A stretch of DNA of 64,000 nt from Terebella lapidaria (lineage: Eukaryota; Annelida; Polychaeta; Terebellida; Terebellidae). A program made the translations under genes and the position numbers. A model generated the notes under the pieces. It had not been told where the DNA came from, ran no database searches, and worked only from the letters and a program-made list of their open reading frames with translations. The DNA is taken from the NCBI GenBank assembly GCA_949152475.1, contig OX424562.1, positions 39,790,157 through 39,854,156 on the forward strand, given 5' to 3'. Below are positions 39,701 through 52,387 of the stretch, piece by piece; the first letter of the stretch is position 1, and every line of letters starts with the position of its first letter.

Positions 39701-41201
39701 TTTTTATTGTTCATGTTCAATTTCTGTTTTATAGAAATTGTCAATTACAAGTTAGTGTCAATGACCAGTGACCACACAAATATGTAAGCAACAAAATTAA
39801 AAATCATTTATTGTCAGAAGTATATTCAGTAATAAATTGCTTGTTAATAGTTTTCACTATTCAAACATGGTGATCTGCACATGAGGTTCATCAAGATAAA
39901 GTTACAATTGCATTCAAAAAGAGTAATATATTCAGTGTGCCGACTTATTCAAACACCAATCATACAAGATATATATGGAGTATGTCTCACGTGACACATG
40001 TGCTCATTTTGTGCTTCGATTATAAATATGCAGCATTTCAGATCAACCACATTGTGAAGTCGAGCGTCTCCATCTGATATATGTAGGTGCAAACCATCAG
40101 CCAAAAACTGAATCCTGATGAAGATGTTTTCCCCTCTATGGCCATAGTTATATAATTGAGTGATTTACGGATCTGCCAACTGCTTCAAAAATGGTCAATT
40201 AAGCAGGAAGAAAAGGGTTTTGGATTATTATAAATCACTCCTGCCGAGTGACTGAGAGATCCCTTAGGCTTGTTCGAAGGTGAATTCTTGGATAGAGCTA
40301 GAAAACACTTCGTTGAGCTTTTTTGCTCATGATATATCAATAAAAGCACGTAACTGAGTTCCTGTTTCATATTCTTCTTAGAAAATTCCAATTTGTGAAT
40401 CCCCCAGAACAATCACCGTGTGTTTCAAGTTTATTTATAGGTATGATTATTGGGGGTTTTTTTCCTTTTTTTCTTTTCTAATGACTGACTCTCCAAACTA
40501 GGAGCTTTTATTTGATTTTTTTTCAACTGACTCTGCCCCTCAAGGGCCAGCAGAATCCATAAATCAATTTATTAAATAACTATGGCCTAAAGAACCTACC
40601 CCACTGAAAACAACACACACCCAATGTTATACATGACATCTATCTTACTTCTCTGGGTCGTCTTCGTCGTCTAAGGGAAGATCTTCGGTCGACACATCGC
40701 GGGGCAAACTTAGTAACCCAGCCGACACCTTAAACTTCCTGTTAGTGGTTACCATGGCAACAGAACGGGTGACAGTGTTAGGCATTACAAATTAATAACA
40801 ACAAATTGTAAGCTGGCATGTAAACAAATAAACACTTCACGACAGTTTTAAAGTTTAGTAGACTCTGACAATAATTTCAAATTTTAGAACTACTTGTTCC
40901 ACATGCTTGTTATCTACTTGGTTATAGTAAGATGGTATTAATATTAGAAGTGACATGCAGATTAGTGAACAAAATATCAAAATTAATTTTCTTATATTCA
41001 ACTGACTCTGTGTTACTAGTAATGGCCATGAACTGTGACAATTCGGGTCGATAAATATTTACACAATAATATACATAATATAACTTATACATCTATTTGT
41101 TTGGATGTTTAATTTACACACACACACTCAGCCATGCTCATACACAGTGGCGGTGTCAGTGAATGAGGTAACACATACCTGGATTTACTTTTTGAAGTCA
41201 T
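33756..41201 (-). CDS. TMEM266: Voltage-sensor domain membrane protein, TMEM266/Hv1 family
   Basis: A four-helix voltage sensor without a pore, with a long cytoplasmic tail. Minus-strand exons: 41,179-41,201; 40,649-40,738; 38,712-38,836; 36,402-36,532; 35,891-36,083; 35,600-35,715; 35,356-35,452; 34,191-34,973; 33,953-34,095; 33,756-33,782, giving 575 residues (human TMEM266 531, human Hv1 273). S1 has VVMDTLLVV (Asp63, aligned with Hv1 Asp112). S2 has His110 and Glu123 at the Hv1 His140 and Glu153 positions. S3 has FDALVV (Asp144 for Hv1 Asp174), but Tyr155 replaces Hv1 Asp185. S4 is VLRLWRIGRI with three arginines (178, 181, 184), and the Hv1 Asn214 position is Tyr187. A charged coiled coil follows at about 195-240, then a Ser/Arg-rich tail of over 300 residues. 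The long tail favours TMEM266 over Hv1. The first exon is very short, so the start is less certain. Confidence 0.75.
36540..38690 (-). other. Long intron of the voltage-sensor gene
   Basis: Intron between the S1 exon and the S1-S2 loop exon. It is AT-rich, with no recognisable nested gene or clear repeat. Confidence 0.5.
38840..40645 (-). other. Long intron of the voltage-sensor gene
   Basis: Intron upstream of the S1 exon; AT-rich, and I see no gene or defined element in it. Confidence 0.5.
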
Positions 41202-41204
41202 CTT

Positions 41205-43385
41205 TCTTCCTGGTTCTCAATATACATGTATGAAAGACGGCATAACTGCATACATGTGTAAGCAGTGATCAAGTCTTTGCATGCCCCTCAAACCAGTTTG
41301 TCATTCTTCTAATTACATCCATCTTCTCAGTTTTTCAAGTCGAGATGGTGTCCAGTACACAGATAATTTCATCCTCACATCCGTGTCCTGTTACACCTGT
41401 ACACCGTCTATATATCAGTATACTGTATATAGGGCTTGCATTAATGTATATGCCTACATTTTTCCTTGTTCCATTGTCAAATTGATTTATTTCCAGATAA
41501 AACTATATATATTTCCTTCACTGACATTCGTGCTGGCAGATAGTATTCCTCTGTCACCTGTCCGTTGTTGTGGTTCCTGGTTTTTATCAACGCCGAATCT
41601 CGCAAGAAACACTTCGAGGACCCCAAACTATGTCAGCGTTTTCGTGGTTTTCTGCCAACAACAATATCCCTTTGGGGATTGGAAGTAGGTGATTTCAATG
41701 CTCACTATCACGATGCGTTCTATCGTAAAGGCTTTACATCAGTGACAGGTGATATAAACACTCATAAGGCACTAAATACTCCGCTTAGAATCCGCAACAA
41801 CAACCCAGTTTCCTTTCTGTCGATGCAGTGTGAGATACACTGAAGTAATGTCAATGTCCCAGCTGTCAACATCGATTGTTTTACCTTTCACTGAAGAGCT
41901 CCAGTCTGGCAATCACTCAGGCGTGACCATTACAAAGGTAACCAATCAGCGCACCTGCTGGTCAGGGCGAGGAAGCAGTTCCGTCATAAACCGATTGCGC
42001 ATGATTTAGGTGTAGCATTTTAATTGCTCTTTCACCCGGGGTTTTAACCAGTAAGTCCTGACATAATGACCTTTGATTTAATTTAGATGTTTTCAAAAAG
42101 ACAATCTATCACCAAAGGAGGTGTAGTAAGTATCTTAGCTAATGAGCAGTATTCAGCACATGATGTAACATAAGTTATGTAACATCTAGATCTAGTGGAA
42201 TGAACTGGGTGAGCATCAATTAATGACACATACATGCCAAGATCAGAACAGACATATATCAAATCCATCCCAGCACAGTTTATTACTAATTCATCATATG
42301 GAAAAGGAATCACGCAGGAATAAAATTAATAATACCAGTATATATTTTTAATTAATGGGAAAATGTTAAAGTTAATGGAATCATACTGAAGTGATCTAAA
42401 AAACCTGAAAATTGGCCCAAGGGCTAGAAATGTCACCAGCAAAATATGCAATGTTGAGCCACAAGGCCCAGAAATAGTAGTTTTTCGATTTAAATGGCCA
42501 TTCTGACCTTTCAAGATCGTTGGAAGTCACCAATCATATTCTCATAAGTGCACTCATGCATACAGCTCATATAATGGGGGAAAAAAGTTACTGAAAGTCC
42601 AACAAACAAATTGCCACATGCGATTTTAGAGCAACAAGACTTATACATATACGGTACCCAAGGGGAATCCAATGCAATAATTGAAGAAATTAGGGTCCAA
42701 AGGATCAAGCATGGTTATCAGAGAAATGCAGTATTGAACCACAAAACATATTTGTTTTCCCCCTCAAATTATCATTCTCCCTTTAACAGTTTAATTCATA
42801 AAAGGTCAATTTCAAGGTCCCTCAACTTTTAGTGAGTAGTGTCAAATTTTCATACATTTCCAAGGGAAACCCAATGTAGTCATAGGTTAAGTTTAACGTC
42901 CAAAATATCCATCTTACTCTTGAGCTGTTACTTGCAGGCACCTTGTCTGCAAAAACAAATTTACACACTTTTCGTCAGACATGACCTTAAAGTTTACCAC
43001 TCAAATTGTCTGATGTCAAATTCATGGTCCCATTCATGGTGGATGTTTACTCTCATTTTCTATGAAAAATAAAATTGCATTTTTTGCAAAACTGGCTCAA
43101 GAATTGACTTCTGCATGCTTGAAAACATAGACACAGACCTAAAATTCATAATCTTTGTGTCAAATTGTGATACGGTATTTTTTGTTCCAACGTATGCATT
43201 GGTGGCCATCTTGGATTTTTTGTCATAATTATGGACCAATGAGAAATCCAACTTGGTCTCAAATTTGAAATCTATTCAAATGGTGATGTTCTAGGCATCA
43301 ACTGTGCCAATTTTAGAACCCCCAAACACACATTTCAAATATCTCTCTCCCTACAGCACATTCGGTGCTTTGTCAAGATGTGCAA
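41205..43385. other. Intergenic region with dispersed repeat
   Basis: It lies between the voltage-sensor gene's start and the NAE1 3' end. From about 42,480 there are phrases such as 'tgacctttcaagatcg' and 'ggtcaatttcaaggtccc', typical of the dispersed family seen in UBL7 intron 3. The open frames at 41,281-41,843 have no recognisable domain. Confidence 0.45.
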
Positions 43386-43388
43386 TCG

Positions 43389-43394
43389 TTTATT
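43389..43394 (-). terminator. PolyA signal for NAE1
   Basis: AATAAA on the minus strand, about 100 bp after the NAE1 stop codon. Confidence 0.5.
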
Positions 43395-43493
43395 GTATAC
43401 ATATACTTACTACAAACTCACAACAGTTATTTCATGACAGAAAACATTCACAATATATGGAGAAAACAAAAGTTTTTATCCTGGTACTCCTTA

Positions 43494-45913
43494 TCACAAT
43501 TCTAGAGTCACTGAGGTTTGTTTCATGGCATTGTACACAAAAGTGTTATTGAAAGGAACAAACTGACTGGTGACAATTTTGATAACTTCCTGAGCAGCTG
43601 AACCGCCCAAAAATGCCGCAACAGACTGCAACTCCGAGGCGCCATAGCGACAGAACTCATGGACGTACTCATCCTTGACAGTCTGGCCTATGGAGTATTC
43701 CTGTAACAGTCTAGAGACACAAGCCTTGAGTCGGGGGATGTCAGACTCGACCGTGTCGCTGTCATACCCTGGATATCTGCTGTACTCTTGCTCAAACTTG
43801 TCCACGGCTCTCAGCATCACATAGAAGACGACATCGTCATCATCAGTGTCCTCCAAGTGCCTGGTGAGATCGGCACTCTTGGCTGTCGTGCTGTTGTACT
43901 CGTCTTCGAGAGATCTCCCGCGCAATACTCGTAGAAAATCGGCATTCCTACAGATCATTCGGATGTCACGATTAGTGATCCCATCCTGTGGTTTGTTGAT
44001 GGCTTCGAGTATGTTCTGTACAATTTCTGTAACCGTGGCGACGTCAGCCTTTGCCTGCTCCTTGTAGACATTCTGTAGCTGTATGTATCGCTCTGAGTCG
44101 GCCGTCATGTCGGGGATGCTGCCTCTGAGCGGCAGACAGCCGTTACCAGGTCCCGCTGTGAACTCCCGCAGCGCCCGAGCTAGCACCCAGAACGGTCGGC
44201 TGCTGGTACTCAGCTGCTCACACTTGTCATCACTGAAGATCTTCTGAACCTCGCTGGAGACTCGCGTCGGTACGAGACTCGTGTTGACGTTCTTACAAGC
44301 CTCGTCAAAGTTCTCCTCATCCTCCATAACACCCTCTTCATTCCTCCGAACACCTTCAGGATATAAAACCGCAAGGATTAGTCCTCGTAAAACAATAGGT
44401 TTGAAACTGTAAAATTGAAATCCCCACAAAAAAGTATGTTCACATGACATGAAAATGAACTGTAATCAAATCAGTGTCTCTCTTTTTCTCTCACTTTATT
44501 AGTCAACATCACATTTGAAAGGCATTCAAAACAAGCTTACCCATATATGAAAATAATTACCGGTATTAAGTAAGAAACACCATGAAATTCAGTAATAATC
44601 ATCCAGGCTTTTAAAGAATTGAATTAGATCACACAACCCCGAACCTTGCTGTATCATTTCCTTCAGTTTATTCTTTTCTTTGTAGTTTTTGGGCCCTTCC
44701 CCATTGTGTTGAGACTTCCACAGTTGCAGGTATTTGTAGATGATGACAAGCCAAGGGGTGTGACTGTGGTCCTTCTTGGTCATCGCGTCCAAGTCGAAGG
44801 AGTCACAGAGTGCAACAAGGCCTGGGAATGGACGATCCAACCTCAGATCCTCGATGGCGTTGTCCGGGTGAGATTCTACGATGGTGTGCTCCTTCACAAC
44901 CAATCTCATGTATCCTGATAAGGGAGAAAAAATCACAGTTACAACATGTTTACATTTGCACTGCCAGGTCAAGTTGAACTTCTGGTATGTAATATCATGT
45001 GTTACATGTATGAATAAACATTCCACAGTGACCAACACTATAGTCACATTCATATCATCCGGACAGTAAACTATCAGAATGTATGAAAACACATGATACA
45101 GTAGTGGCAATGAAATGGACAAGTATCTGTATATTTTCATGAAGGCTACTCATGTCAATGAGAGCAAAGCTCACCCACAAAGCCATAGCTACGGCAAATC
45201 AGCAGCGGGATATCCTTCTTCCATAAGTGAGCGGCCAGTTTCAGCAGGACGTTTTCCGACATTGCCGTCACGATTACAATACTGAAGTTGTCGAAGAAGT
45301 CCGGGTTGTTTTGGAGCAGGTGTTCCGTGCTTTCCTCCACGTAATCCCCACTGACATCCTCGTTCAACTCCTGCAGCAGTTCTGTGGCGACCTTCGCCCG
45401 AGGTTTGCTGATGCTATCCTTGTCTAAGAAAAAGTTATTGCCGACATCTTCCCCCGATGTGGTGTTGCTGTCGACAATCGTGAATGCTCCAATACCTGAG
45501 GGATTGATATAATGAGCAATAGCCAGGTGAATCAATACAGTACATCATGATATAGATAATCATAACAAATTGAAAAAGTAACACCATATTCCATAACAGA
45601 CCTATTGTATATATATCTAAATACATGAGGGCCTAGTCAAATTGCTCAATTATCCTACGATCAACAGGTCAAGCCATGGGTCAAGCCCAAGGGCCGTTAT
45701 CTGCATATGAATAACACTTGAGAAAAACAAACCTGGCAGGATGAGGTTTTTGAGTATTTCGGTTCCCGTTGCGGTTGCGTTGATCAAGCAAACTTTCGCC
45801 TGTTCAAGCGCCGCCTGTCCATGGTCGCCCCAGAGTCGCAACTGACGATCATACTTCTTGGTTTTGTCGCCGGGTGCTGCGTGTTCAGGGGATCCAGTTG
45901 CTGATTCTGACAT
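43494..45913 (-). CDS. NAE1: NEDD8-activating enzyme E1 regulatory subunit
   Basis: NAE1 (APP-BP1) pairs with UBA3 to adenylate NEDD8 and load it for transfer to cullins; the catalytic cysteine is in UBA3. Four minus-strand exons (45,733-45,913; 45,175-45,495; 44,645-44,914; 43,494-44,353) join in frame to 543 residues, against 534 in human. Family landmarks in order: [13 protein letters not shown] near the N-terminus, [110 protein letters not shown] and FNNTFVYN. The C-terminus matches the human end in length. The ATG at 45,913 is immediately upstream of the conserved start of the fold. Nothing is missing. Confidence 0.96.
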
Positions 45914-46470
45914 CGTTAAGACCTTTAGTTACAAGCTAAAGCATGTCACGACCTTATTCAATAATTTCGCCGGTTTTTTGGCGTTTTCAGTACTTTTTGA
46001 CAGGACAGAAATTCTGCTTCCTATGGAATGGCTAATAGGCCGATTGACAAACGACATTCGTTTTCGAACGGCGGATCTTGACACATGGTCCATTTGAAAA
46101 CAATCGCATTTCTCAGTTTTATCAATTTCTTGGATCTAGGTGTACCCGGTATATATACATAATTACTGCGTATATACTCACTGTACGATTACGAGAGCTA
46201 TATATATATATATATATATCAATCAGTTAGGGCAAATTAGCTATTTTAGTTATATCTTCTGATGTTCATTCTATATATTCGCTCATTGTAAATAGTCCTT
46301 CCTCACTACGTCATGTCGGTAAATAGCTGATTCCCAGCTAATGTTTTATTGTATCCTCCAACCGACGGTAAATAAAGTTTTATCTTATCTTATCTTAGTT
46401 GAGTTTGAGCACTCGAGGTCAATATGAACATAATACAAATATAGCTTCAAACGTGGTTTCCGTGAGCTAT
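45914..46470. other. NAE1 upstream region with (TA)n tract
   Basis: Presumed NAE1 promoter region. It has no TATA box in an obvious place and a (TA)n tract at 46,199-46,219. Confidence 0.45.
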
Positions 46471-46471
46471 A

Positions 46472-47037
46472 CTCTGATTTTTCTAACTCGTTTACACTGT
46501 TTTTCGCTAATATTTTCGTGATGCTAAACGCTATCGCTCAATAACTTGGCATACTTCATCTGGGAGTCAAACAGCAATTTTCTACAAAATTTCGGAGAGC
46601 TATCGCGAAAATTGAAAGAGTTGGCAATCTACCCCAATGTTAAATTTAGCCCTATTATATAATTCTGAGCCCGCACACAATTTTGTACATTTGCTCGGTT
46701 TTGTAGCGGAGCAATATTTCAAAATCAGCATGTTTGTGTAGAAAACACCCCAATGTATATCTTCTGATTCAAAGTTACAAGAAAATTTCGAATCCTGGTG
46801 GATGTAAACGGGACCACTTCCTCGAATATGCTCAGATTCTCGAGATCCCGTAATGGGCTGAAATTTAACATTGAGGTAGATTGCCAACTTTTTCAATTTC
46901 TGTGATAGCTGTCTGAAATTTGACAGAAAATTGCCGTTTGACTCCCAGATGAAGTATGCCAAGTTATAGACCGATAGCATTTAGCATCACGGAAATATTA
47001 GCGAAAAACAGTGTAAACAAGTTAGAAAAGTCTGAGT
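46472..47037. mobile_element. Nonautonomous DNA transposon with long inverted ends, copy B
   Basis: Same family as 2,965-3,537. It begins CTCTGATTTTTCTAACTCG and ends GTTAGAAAAGTCTGAG, with TATA at both flanks. The interior shares 'ttggcaatctaccccaatg' and 'tgccgtttgactccca' with copy A. The long inverted arms have drifted apart slightly. No transposase frame. Confidence 0.8.
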
Positions 47038-47525
47038 ATAGACTCAGCTAGCTAATAATTTCATTGTGGTTATAATCTGACGTCTAAGTATTGGAGGTGA
47101 CGAGGTCATTAATTGGGGTTAAATTCAAGATCACAAAGGGACGCGACTTATCATGTCTTTTACAAGCTCCATCTTCAAATTTCAAGTGTCCATATGGCAA
47201 TGGGGTAAATTATTGAAAGGTAAAAATTTATTGGGTTTTTCTGTTTATAGACCCACCTTGCCATATAAAGATATTCCAATTGTCGCAATCTAATCATGCA
47301 TGATTAAAATTATTCGACATGGTCGGTGTGCATGAAAGTTATGCATGAAAGATTCTCCCAGAAGAGGGCATGAAATGCAATGTGGGTTTTTACCGAATGA
47401 CCTCAACGAATTTGCAATTGGCACAGGTACCCCATTGGAATTATAGGTGGACATATCACTCGAGTTTGGTTAATATGAAATAGAGTTCAAGGTCACATAA
47501 TGCTACAGTATACATGAATTTCTAC
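47038..47525. other. Gene-free stretch
   Basis: AT-rich sequence with a few 'aaggtcac' phrases of the dispersed family and no recognisable gene. It leads directly into the retroelement block. Confidence 0.45.
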
Positions 47526-47531
47526 ATTACA

Positions 47532-50039
47532 TTAGTGCCGGGACCAGAATTGTTTTGACGACGAACCCATTGCAGCCTACTGCATGCAAGCTGACAATTC
47601 CCTCATCCCTCGGGATTCCCTCTCTGAGCTAAAACGAGCTCTCGTTAATTTAAGGCGACGAACAAGATGGAGTCCGCTGTTTCCGACGACAACCGTGGGA
47701 GCCCTGGATGAGCACCTGTATGGAGAGCCCTCCCCATCCTCATACAAGGAGGATGGGGAGGTCATGGACATGGACACGTCTTCGGGCCTGCCAGCCCCGC
47801 AGCTTCCGCTGCTCACCGAGTTAAACCCTGAAAACATGAGACACCTTGGGGCCACCAGAGGGTCTGGCTGCAGACAAAATGGTCCCCCATCTGAATCCAG
47901 AGCACCTTCCCCACACCTGTGGTGTCAGGTCTGCACGCACAGCTGCTTTTCCGAACAGTGGCTGCAGACGTGAACTCCCCACCACTAACGAAGAGCTGTC
48001 AGAGTGGAAGCAGAGGCTAATACAAATCGCGATTGCTGAATACACCTGGGGTATGCCGTCTGCACCCCTGTGGGAACTGTTCTGGTCAGACTTCCAGCTG
48101 CATTCCCAGCCCCAAGTCCACTGTTGATGGTGGCACCCCAATACCCAGGTCCAGGACCGGTACCTACACCTCGACTTGGGATGACTATGCTGACTTCGGC
48201 TACTCCTAGCCCTGTGCCTATGCCGTCCGTCAGCATATGAGGACATACTGAGATGAACGGCATTCCTGGGTATGGTTGGCAGCCTGTAGATACAGCTACT
48301 GGGTACACGGACACCTGTGGCTAGCTTAGCGTTTACGGTATGGGCCAGGTGGGAGTTATAGTCAGAATACTGCGTCACCTCCAGGAAGAGCAGTTGTCTC
48401 TGGCCAGCACAACAACCTGCATGCTGAATCTGGACCGACCCAGTTGGTTCGTCTGATAGCAGGGACAGCAAGTGGCACGCTGCTGACCACGCTACAGAAT
48501 GGAGTCATGGCATACCTGAAGACAATACGTACTTCAAGTGGCCAGACCAGTCTGCGTGGCGTAAAAGGTTTGACGGCAAGAATGTTGACCTGGAGGATTA
48601 CCTCCGGCAGATCCAGCTTGTTGTTTCCAGCTGGTTGCCTCCGACTGGTTGCCTACGAAGGCAAAGCTCTCTAAGTGATGTCCAGCATCCCAGGCGAGAT
48701 GCTGGCGAATATGTCGACCTACGACAAAGAGTTTAAGGCTCATGCTCAGCTCGCTACAGAGACATTCACGGAATTTACCTTCAAATTCTGGGCTCTAGGT
48801 TGGGAGGCCTTCCCGGACCAGCGAGATTCGAGGCAGTCCTCATTGAGCAGTTCATAGACGGACAACCGTACCATGTTTGGTATGGGCTGGCTTGCCATGA
48901 AAAGAGATCAATGGAAGAAGCCATCGATGCAGCTTTGGCTATCTAGGCTGCGGCGAGTATGAGGTTGCTACCTCCCTATCTGGTTCCAACAGAGAAGCCA
49001 CCCACCACGCTGCATAAACTGACGAACCCATCGTTGTCATGGCCGCCGTTCTAACACTTCTTTTCACCTCTTCCTTGAAAACATCCCACTGAGAAGCTCC
49101 AGCTCCTAGGGAGTTTGCTGCAGAACCTCAGTCCCTGCTGGCAAGAGGACCCCAGCACTCTTCTCCTGTGCAGGGGCAGGCAGCTCCAGTCATCGTTCTG
49201 TAGAACTCCTCAGAGGAACCATACGTTGACGAGGAGTATGATGTCAGCATGGTGCAAATGATTGCCCACTGTGCCGGGATAGAATTTCCGGGCCTGGCGC
49301 ACAGCTGTTCGTCCTCGACTGTTCCGGCAACTGGCCGACCCTGCTACTACTTTACTAAGCAGGGTCACTTCTGGCTGCAGTGTCTGGACCTGGTCGAGTG
49401 CTTGCAGGCTAGCAGGTATCATGGCAGATTCCCCGAGCCGCGCTGGAACTACCACCGTCCCTCATCCAGGTCTGGTCCTCCAGGACATCGGAGATGGCCT
49501 CCCTCTCCTCAGGGAAACTTGCTCCAGACGTGGTGGCGACCAACACTATGTCCAGGGAAAGTTGATCTTCGAGTCGATTTAACTGTGGAACCCTCATCTG
49601 TGCAAAGCAGAAAACATGACTCAATTACTGAGCTGCACACAACTGACGATCTGTACAAAAATACAGGATGCGTGCTGGCATTTGCCTCTGATTTTCTGAG
49701 GCGAGCAGGTGGCCTTCCTGATAGACTCTGGGTAGGAAGTCATCCTCATGGCGAAGTCACATCCGCCCTCCACAGCATTGAGTTGCATGACCCTGGCAGT
49801 CACCAACTCTACGGAGTAGGTAACGACAACATCTCTATCAAAGGTTTGATCGATCTGCCAATTACACACAGAGGCAAGGTATACATGTATTTGGCAGATG
49901 CGATCATGGCTGATATTGGTGCTGCGGGGATAATTGGAATGAACTTCCTCCACGCCCATTGGGTGATCACAAACTATAGCTCTGAAGAACTCCGAGTGGG
50001 TGATGAAGTACACTTCCTCTTCTGGATGGGTCTTCCAAG
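47532..50039 (+). mobile_element. Degraded Ty3/Gypsy interior: gag and protease remnant
   Basis: It starts at a primer-binding-site relative (tgccgggacc) just after a trace of LTR end, so the left LTR is almost wholly lost. A gag region follows; WRKRFDGKNVDLEDYL-type sequence near 48,560 matches the gag of the longer copy to the right. Then come a zinc-knuckle region and an aspartic-protease-like region that runs straight into the LTR at 50,040; reverse transcriptase and integrase are absent. The copy is old and broken, with many breaks in the gag part. Confidence 0.8.
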
Positions 50040-50773
50040 TGTGGCGATTTTGCCCTAAGCACGCGGCAGGTGATTGTAAACATACATGCCATTTATGTGG
50101 CCTTTTCGTTCTTGGCCTTGTTTTGACACGCTTCGTTCGAGCGTGCGTTGCCACGGCAACGCATTGTAATTTACGCTCCAGTAAACTATAACAATGGTTT
50201 GATTATACTTCACGTGCAGCCTCTAGTTTCTGGTGTATTATATATACACTGGGAGCTGCTCGTTCGAGGAGATTGTCCAAGATCGAGTGGCAGGATGCAC
50301 TCGGAGCTCGCCATGAGCTTTGAGTTCCCTGTTCGGGACTAGTGGGCTCCTAGAGCCCTGGGGACGATTTCCATGGGGAGGCCCGGGCTGGGAGAGACAA
50401 GTTGCTGACTCGGGGGCGCAAGCCCTGTGGATCGCCAGTTCTCTCCCTTCCCGGGACGTGTGACATAGGCTCTGGCCAGCATGTCGGACTGTACGGGGTT
50501 CCGTCCCCGAGGCAGACCGCGGCTCGCCAGGCCCCTCCAACTAACACTGTAGTGATGAACCAGTTTCTGAACGGTGTCCGTAGGCCTGGGAGTGTCGGGT
50601 GGGCTGTTACCTGGTTACCGTTAATGCTAGAGTGGTTACCGTGTCCGCAGTGACCTCCGGTGAGCGGCGCCGCCGCAAGGATCTGGAATAGCGGATGCGC
50701 GTCCGCGAGGACTCGCGGTGAGAGGATTATCCTCGAGGATCCCGAAGAGCGGACGATAGTCAATAACTTTACA
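50040..50773 (+). mobile_element. Ty3/Gypsy LTR, first of the tandem pair
   Basis: 734 bp from TGTGGCG to TTTACA. It is directly preceded by protease-region sequence and followed by the primer-binding site TGGTGCCGTGACC. It is nearly identical to 51,654-52,387 and clearly related to the solo LTR at 9,801. Confidence 0.92.
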
Positions 50774-51653
50774 TTGGTGCCGTGACCAGGATCAGTCCGA
50801 CAGTGTTCCATCGCAGCCTACCGTCAGAGGAACCATACGTTGACGAGGAGTATGATGTCAGCATGGTGCAAATGATTGCCCACTGTGCCGGGATAGAATT
50901 TCCGGGCCTGGCGCACAGCTGTTCGTCCTCGACTGTTCCGGCAACTGGCCGACCCTGCTACTACTTTACTAAGCAGGGTCACTTCTGGCTGCAGTGTCTG
51001 GACCTGGTCGAGTGCTTGCAGGCTAGCAGGTATCATGGCAGATTCCCCGAGCCGCGCTGGAACTACCACCGTCCCTCATCCAGGTCTGGTCCTCCAGGAC
51101 ATCGGAGATGGACTCCCTCTCCTCAGGGAAACTTGCTCCAGACGTGGTGGCGACCAACACTATGTCCAGGGAAAGTTGATCTTCGAGTCGATTTAACTGT
51201 GGAACCCTCATCTGTGCAAAGCAGAAAACATGACTCAATTACTGAGCTGCACACAACTGACGATCTGTACAAAAATACAGGATGCGTGCTGGCATTTGCC
51301 TCTGATTTTCTGAGGCGAGCAGGTGGCCTTCCTGATAGACTCTGGGTAGGAAGTCATCCTCATGGCGAAGTCACATCCGCCCTCCACAGCATTGAGTTGC
51401 ATGACCCTGGCAGTCACCAACTCTACGGAGTAGGTAACGACAACATCTCTATCAAAGGTTTGATCGATCTGCCAATTACACACAGAGGCAAGGTATACAT
51501 GTATTTGGCAGATGCGATCATGGCTGATATTGGTGCTGCGGGGATAATTGGAATGAACTTCCTCCACGCCCATTGGGTGATCACAAACTATAGCTCTGAA
51601 GAACTCCGCGTGGGTGATGAAGTACACTTCCTCTTCTGGATGGGTCTTCCAAG
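50774..51653 (+). mobile_element. Short Ty3/Gypsy interior between two LTRs
   Basis: 880 bp: a primer-binding site and short leader, then a jump directly to the zinc-knuckle and protease region. The latter part is nearly identical to 49,209-50,039. Most of gag and all of pol are missing. It is a deletion derivative, carried in the tandem duplication. Confidence 0.88.
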
Positions 51654-52387
51654 TGTGGCGATTTTGCCCTAAGCACGCGGCAGGTGATTGTAAACATACA
51701 TGCCATTTATGTGGCCTTTTCGTTCTTGGCCTTGTTTTGACACGCTTCGTTCGAGCGTGCGTTGCCACGGCAATGCATTGTAATTTACGCTCCAGTAAAC
51801 TATAACAATGGTTTGATTATACTTCACGTGCAGCCTCTAGTTTCTGGTGTATTATATATACACTGGGAGCTGCTCGTTCGAGGAGATTGTCCAAGATCGA
51901 GTGGCAGGATGCACTCGGAGCTCGCCATGAGCTTTGAGTTCCCTGTTCGGGACTAGTGGGCTCCTAGAGCCCTGGGGACGATTTCCATGGGGAGGCCCGG
52001 GCTGGGAGAGACAAGTTGCTGACTCGGGGGCGCAAGCCCTGTGGATCGCCAGTTCTCTCCCTTCCCGGGACGTGTGACATAGGCTCTGGCCAGCATGTCG
52101 GACTGTACGGGGTTCCGTCCCCGAGGCAGACCGCGGCTCGCCAGGCCCCTCCAACTAACACTGTAGTGATGAACCAGTTTCTGAACGGTGTCCGTAGGCC
52201 TGGGAGTGTCGGGTGGGCTGTTACCTGGTTACCGTTAATGCTAGAGTGGTTACCGTGTCCGCAGTGACCTCCGGTGAGCGGCGCCGCCGCAAGGATCTGG
52301 AATAGCGGATGCGCGTCCGCGAGGACTCGCGGTGAGAGGATTATCCTCGAGGATCCCGAAGAGCGGACGATAGTCAATAACTTTACA
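51654..52387 (+). mobile_element. Ty3/Gypsy LTR, second of the tandem pair
   Basis: 734 bp, TGTGGCG to TTTACA, and it serves as the 5' LTR of the long interior that follows. The primer-binding site TGGTGCCGTGACC lies at 52,389-52,401. Confidence 0.92.

Noticed and set aside
41281-41843. Two overlapping plus-strand frames of 92 and 135 codons
   Set aside because: No known motif, no splice context, and composition typical of noncoding DNA.
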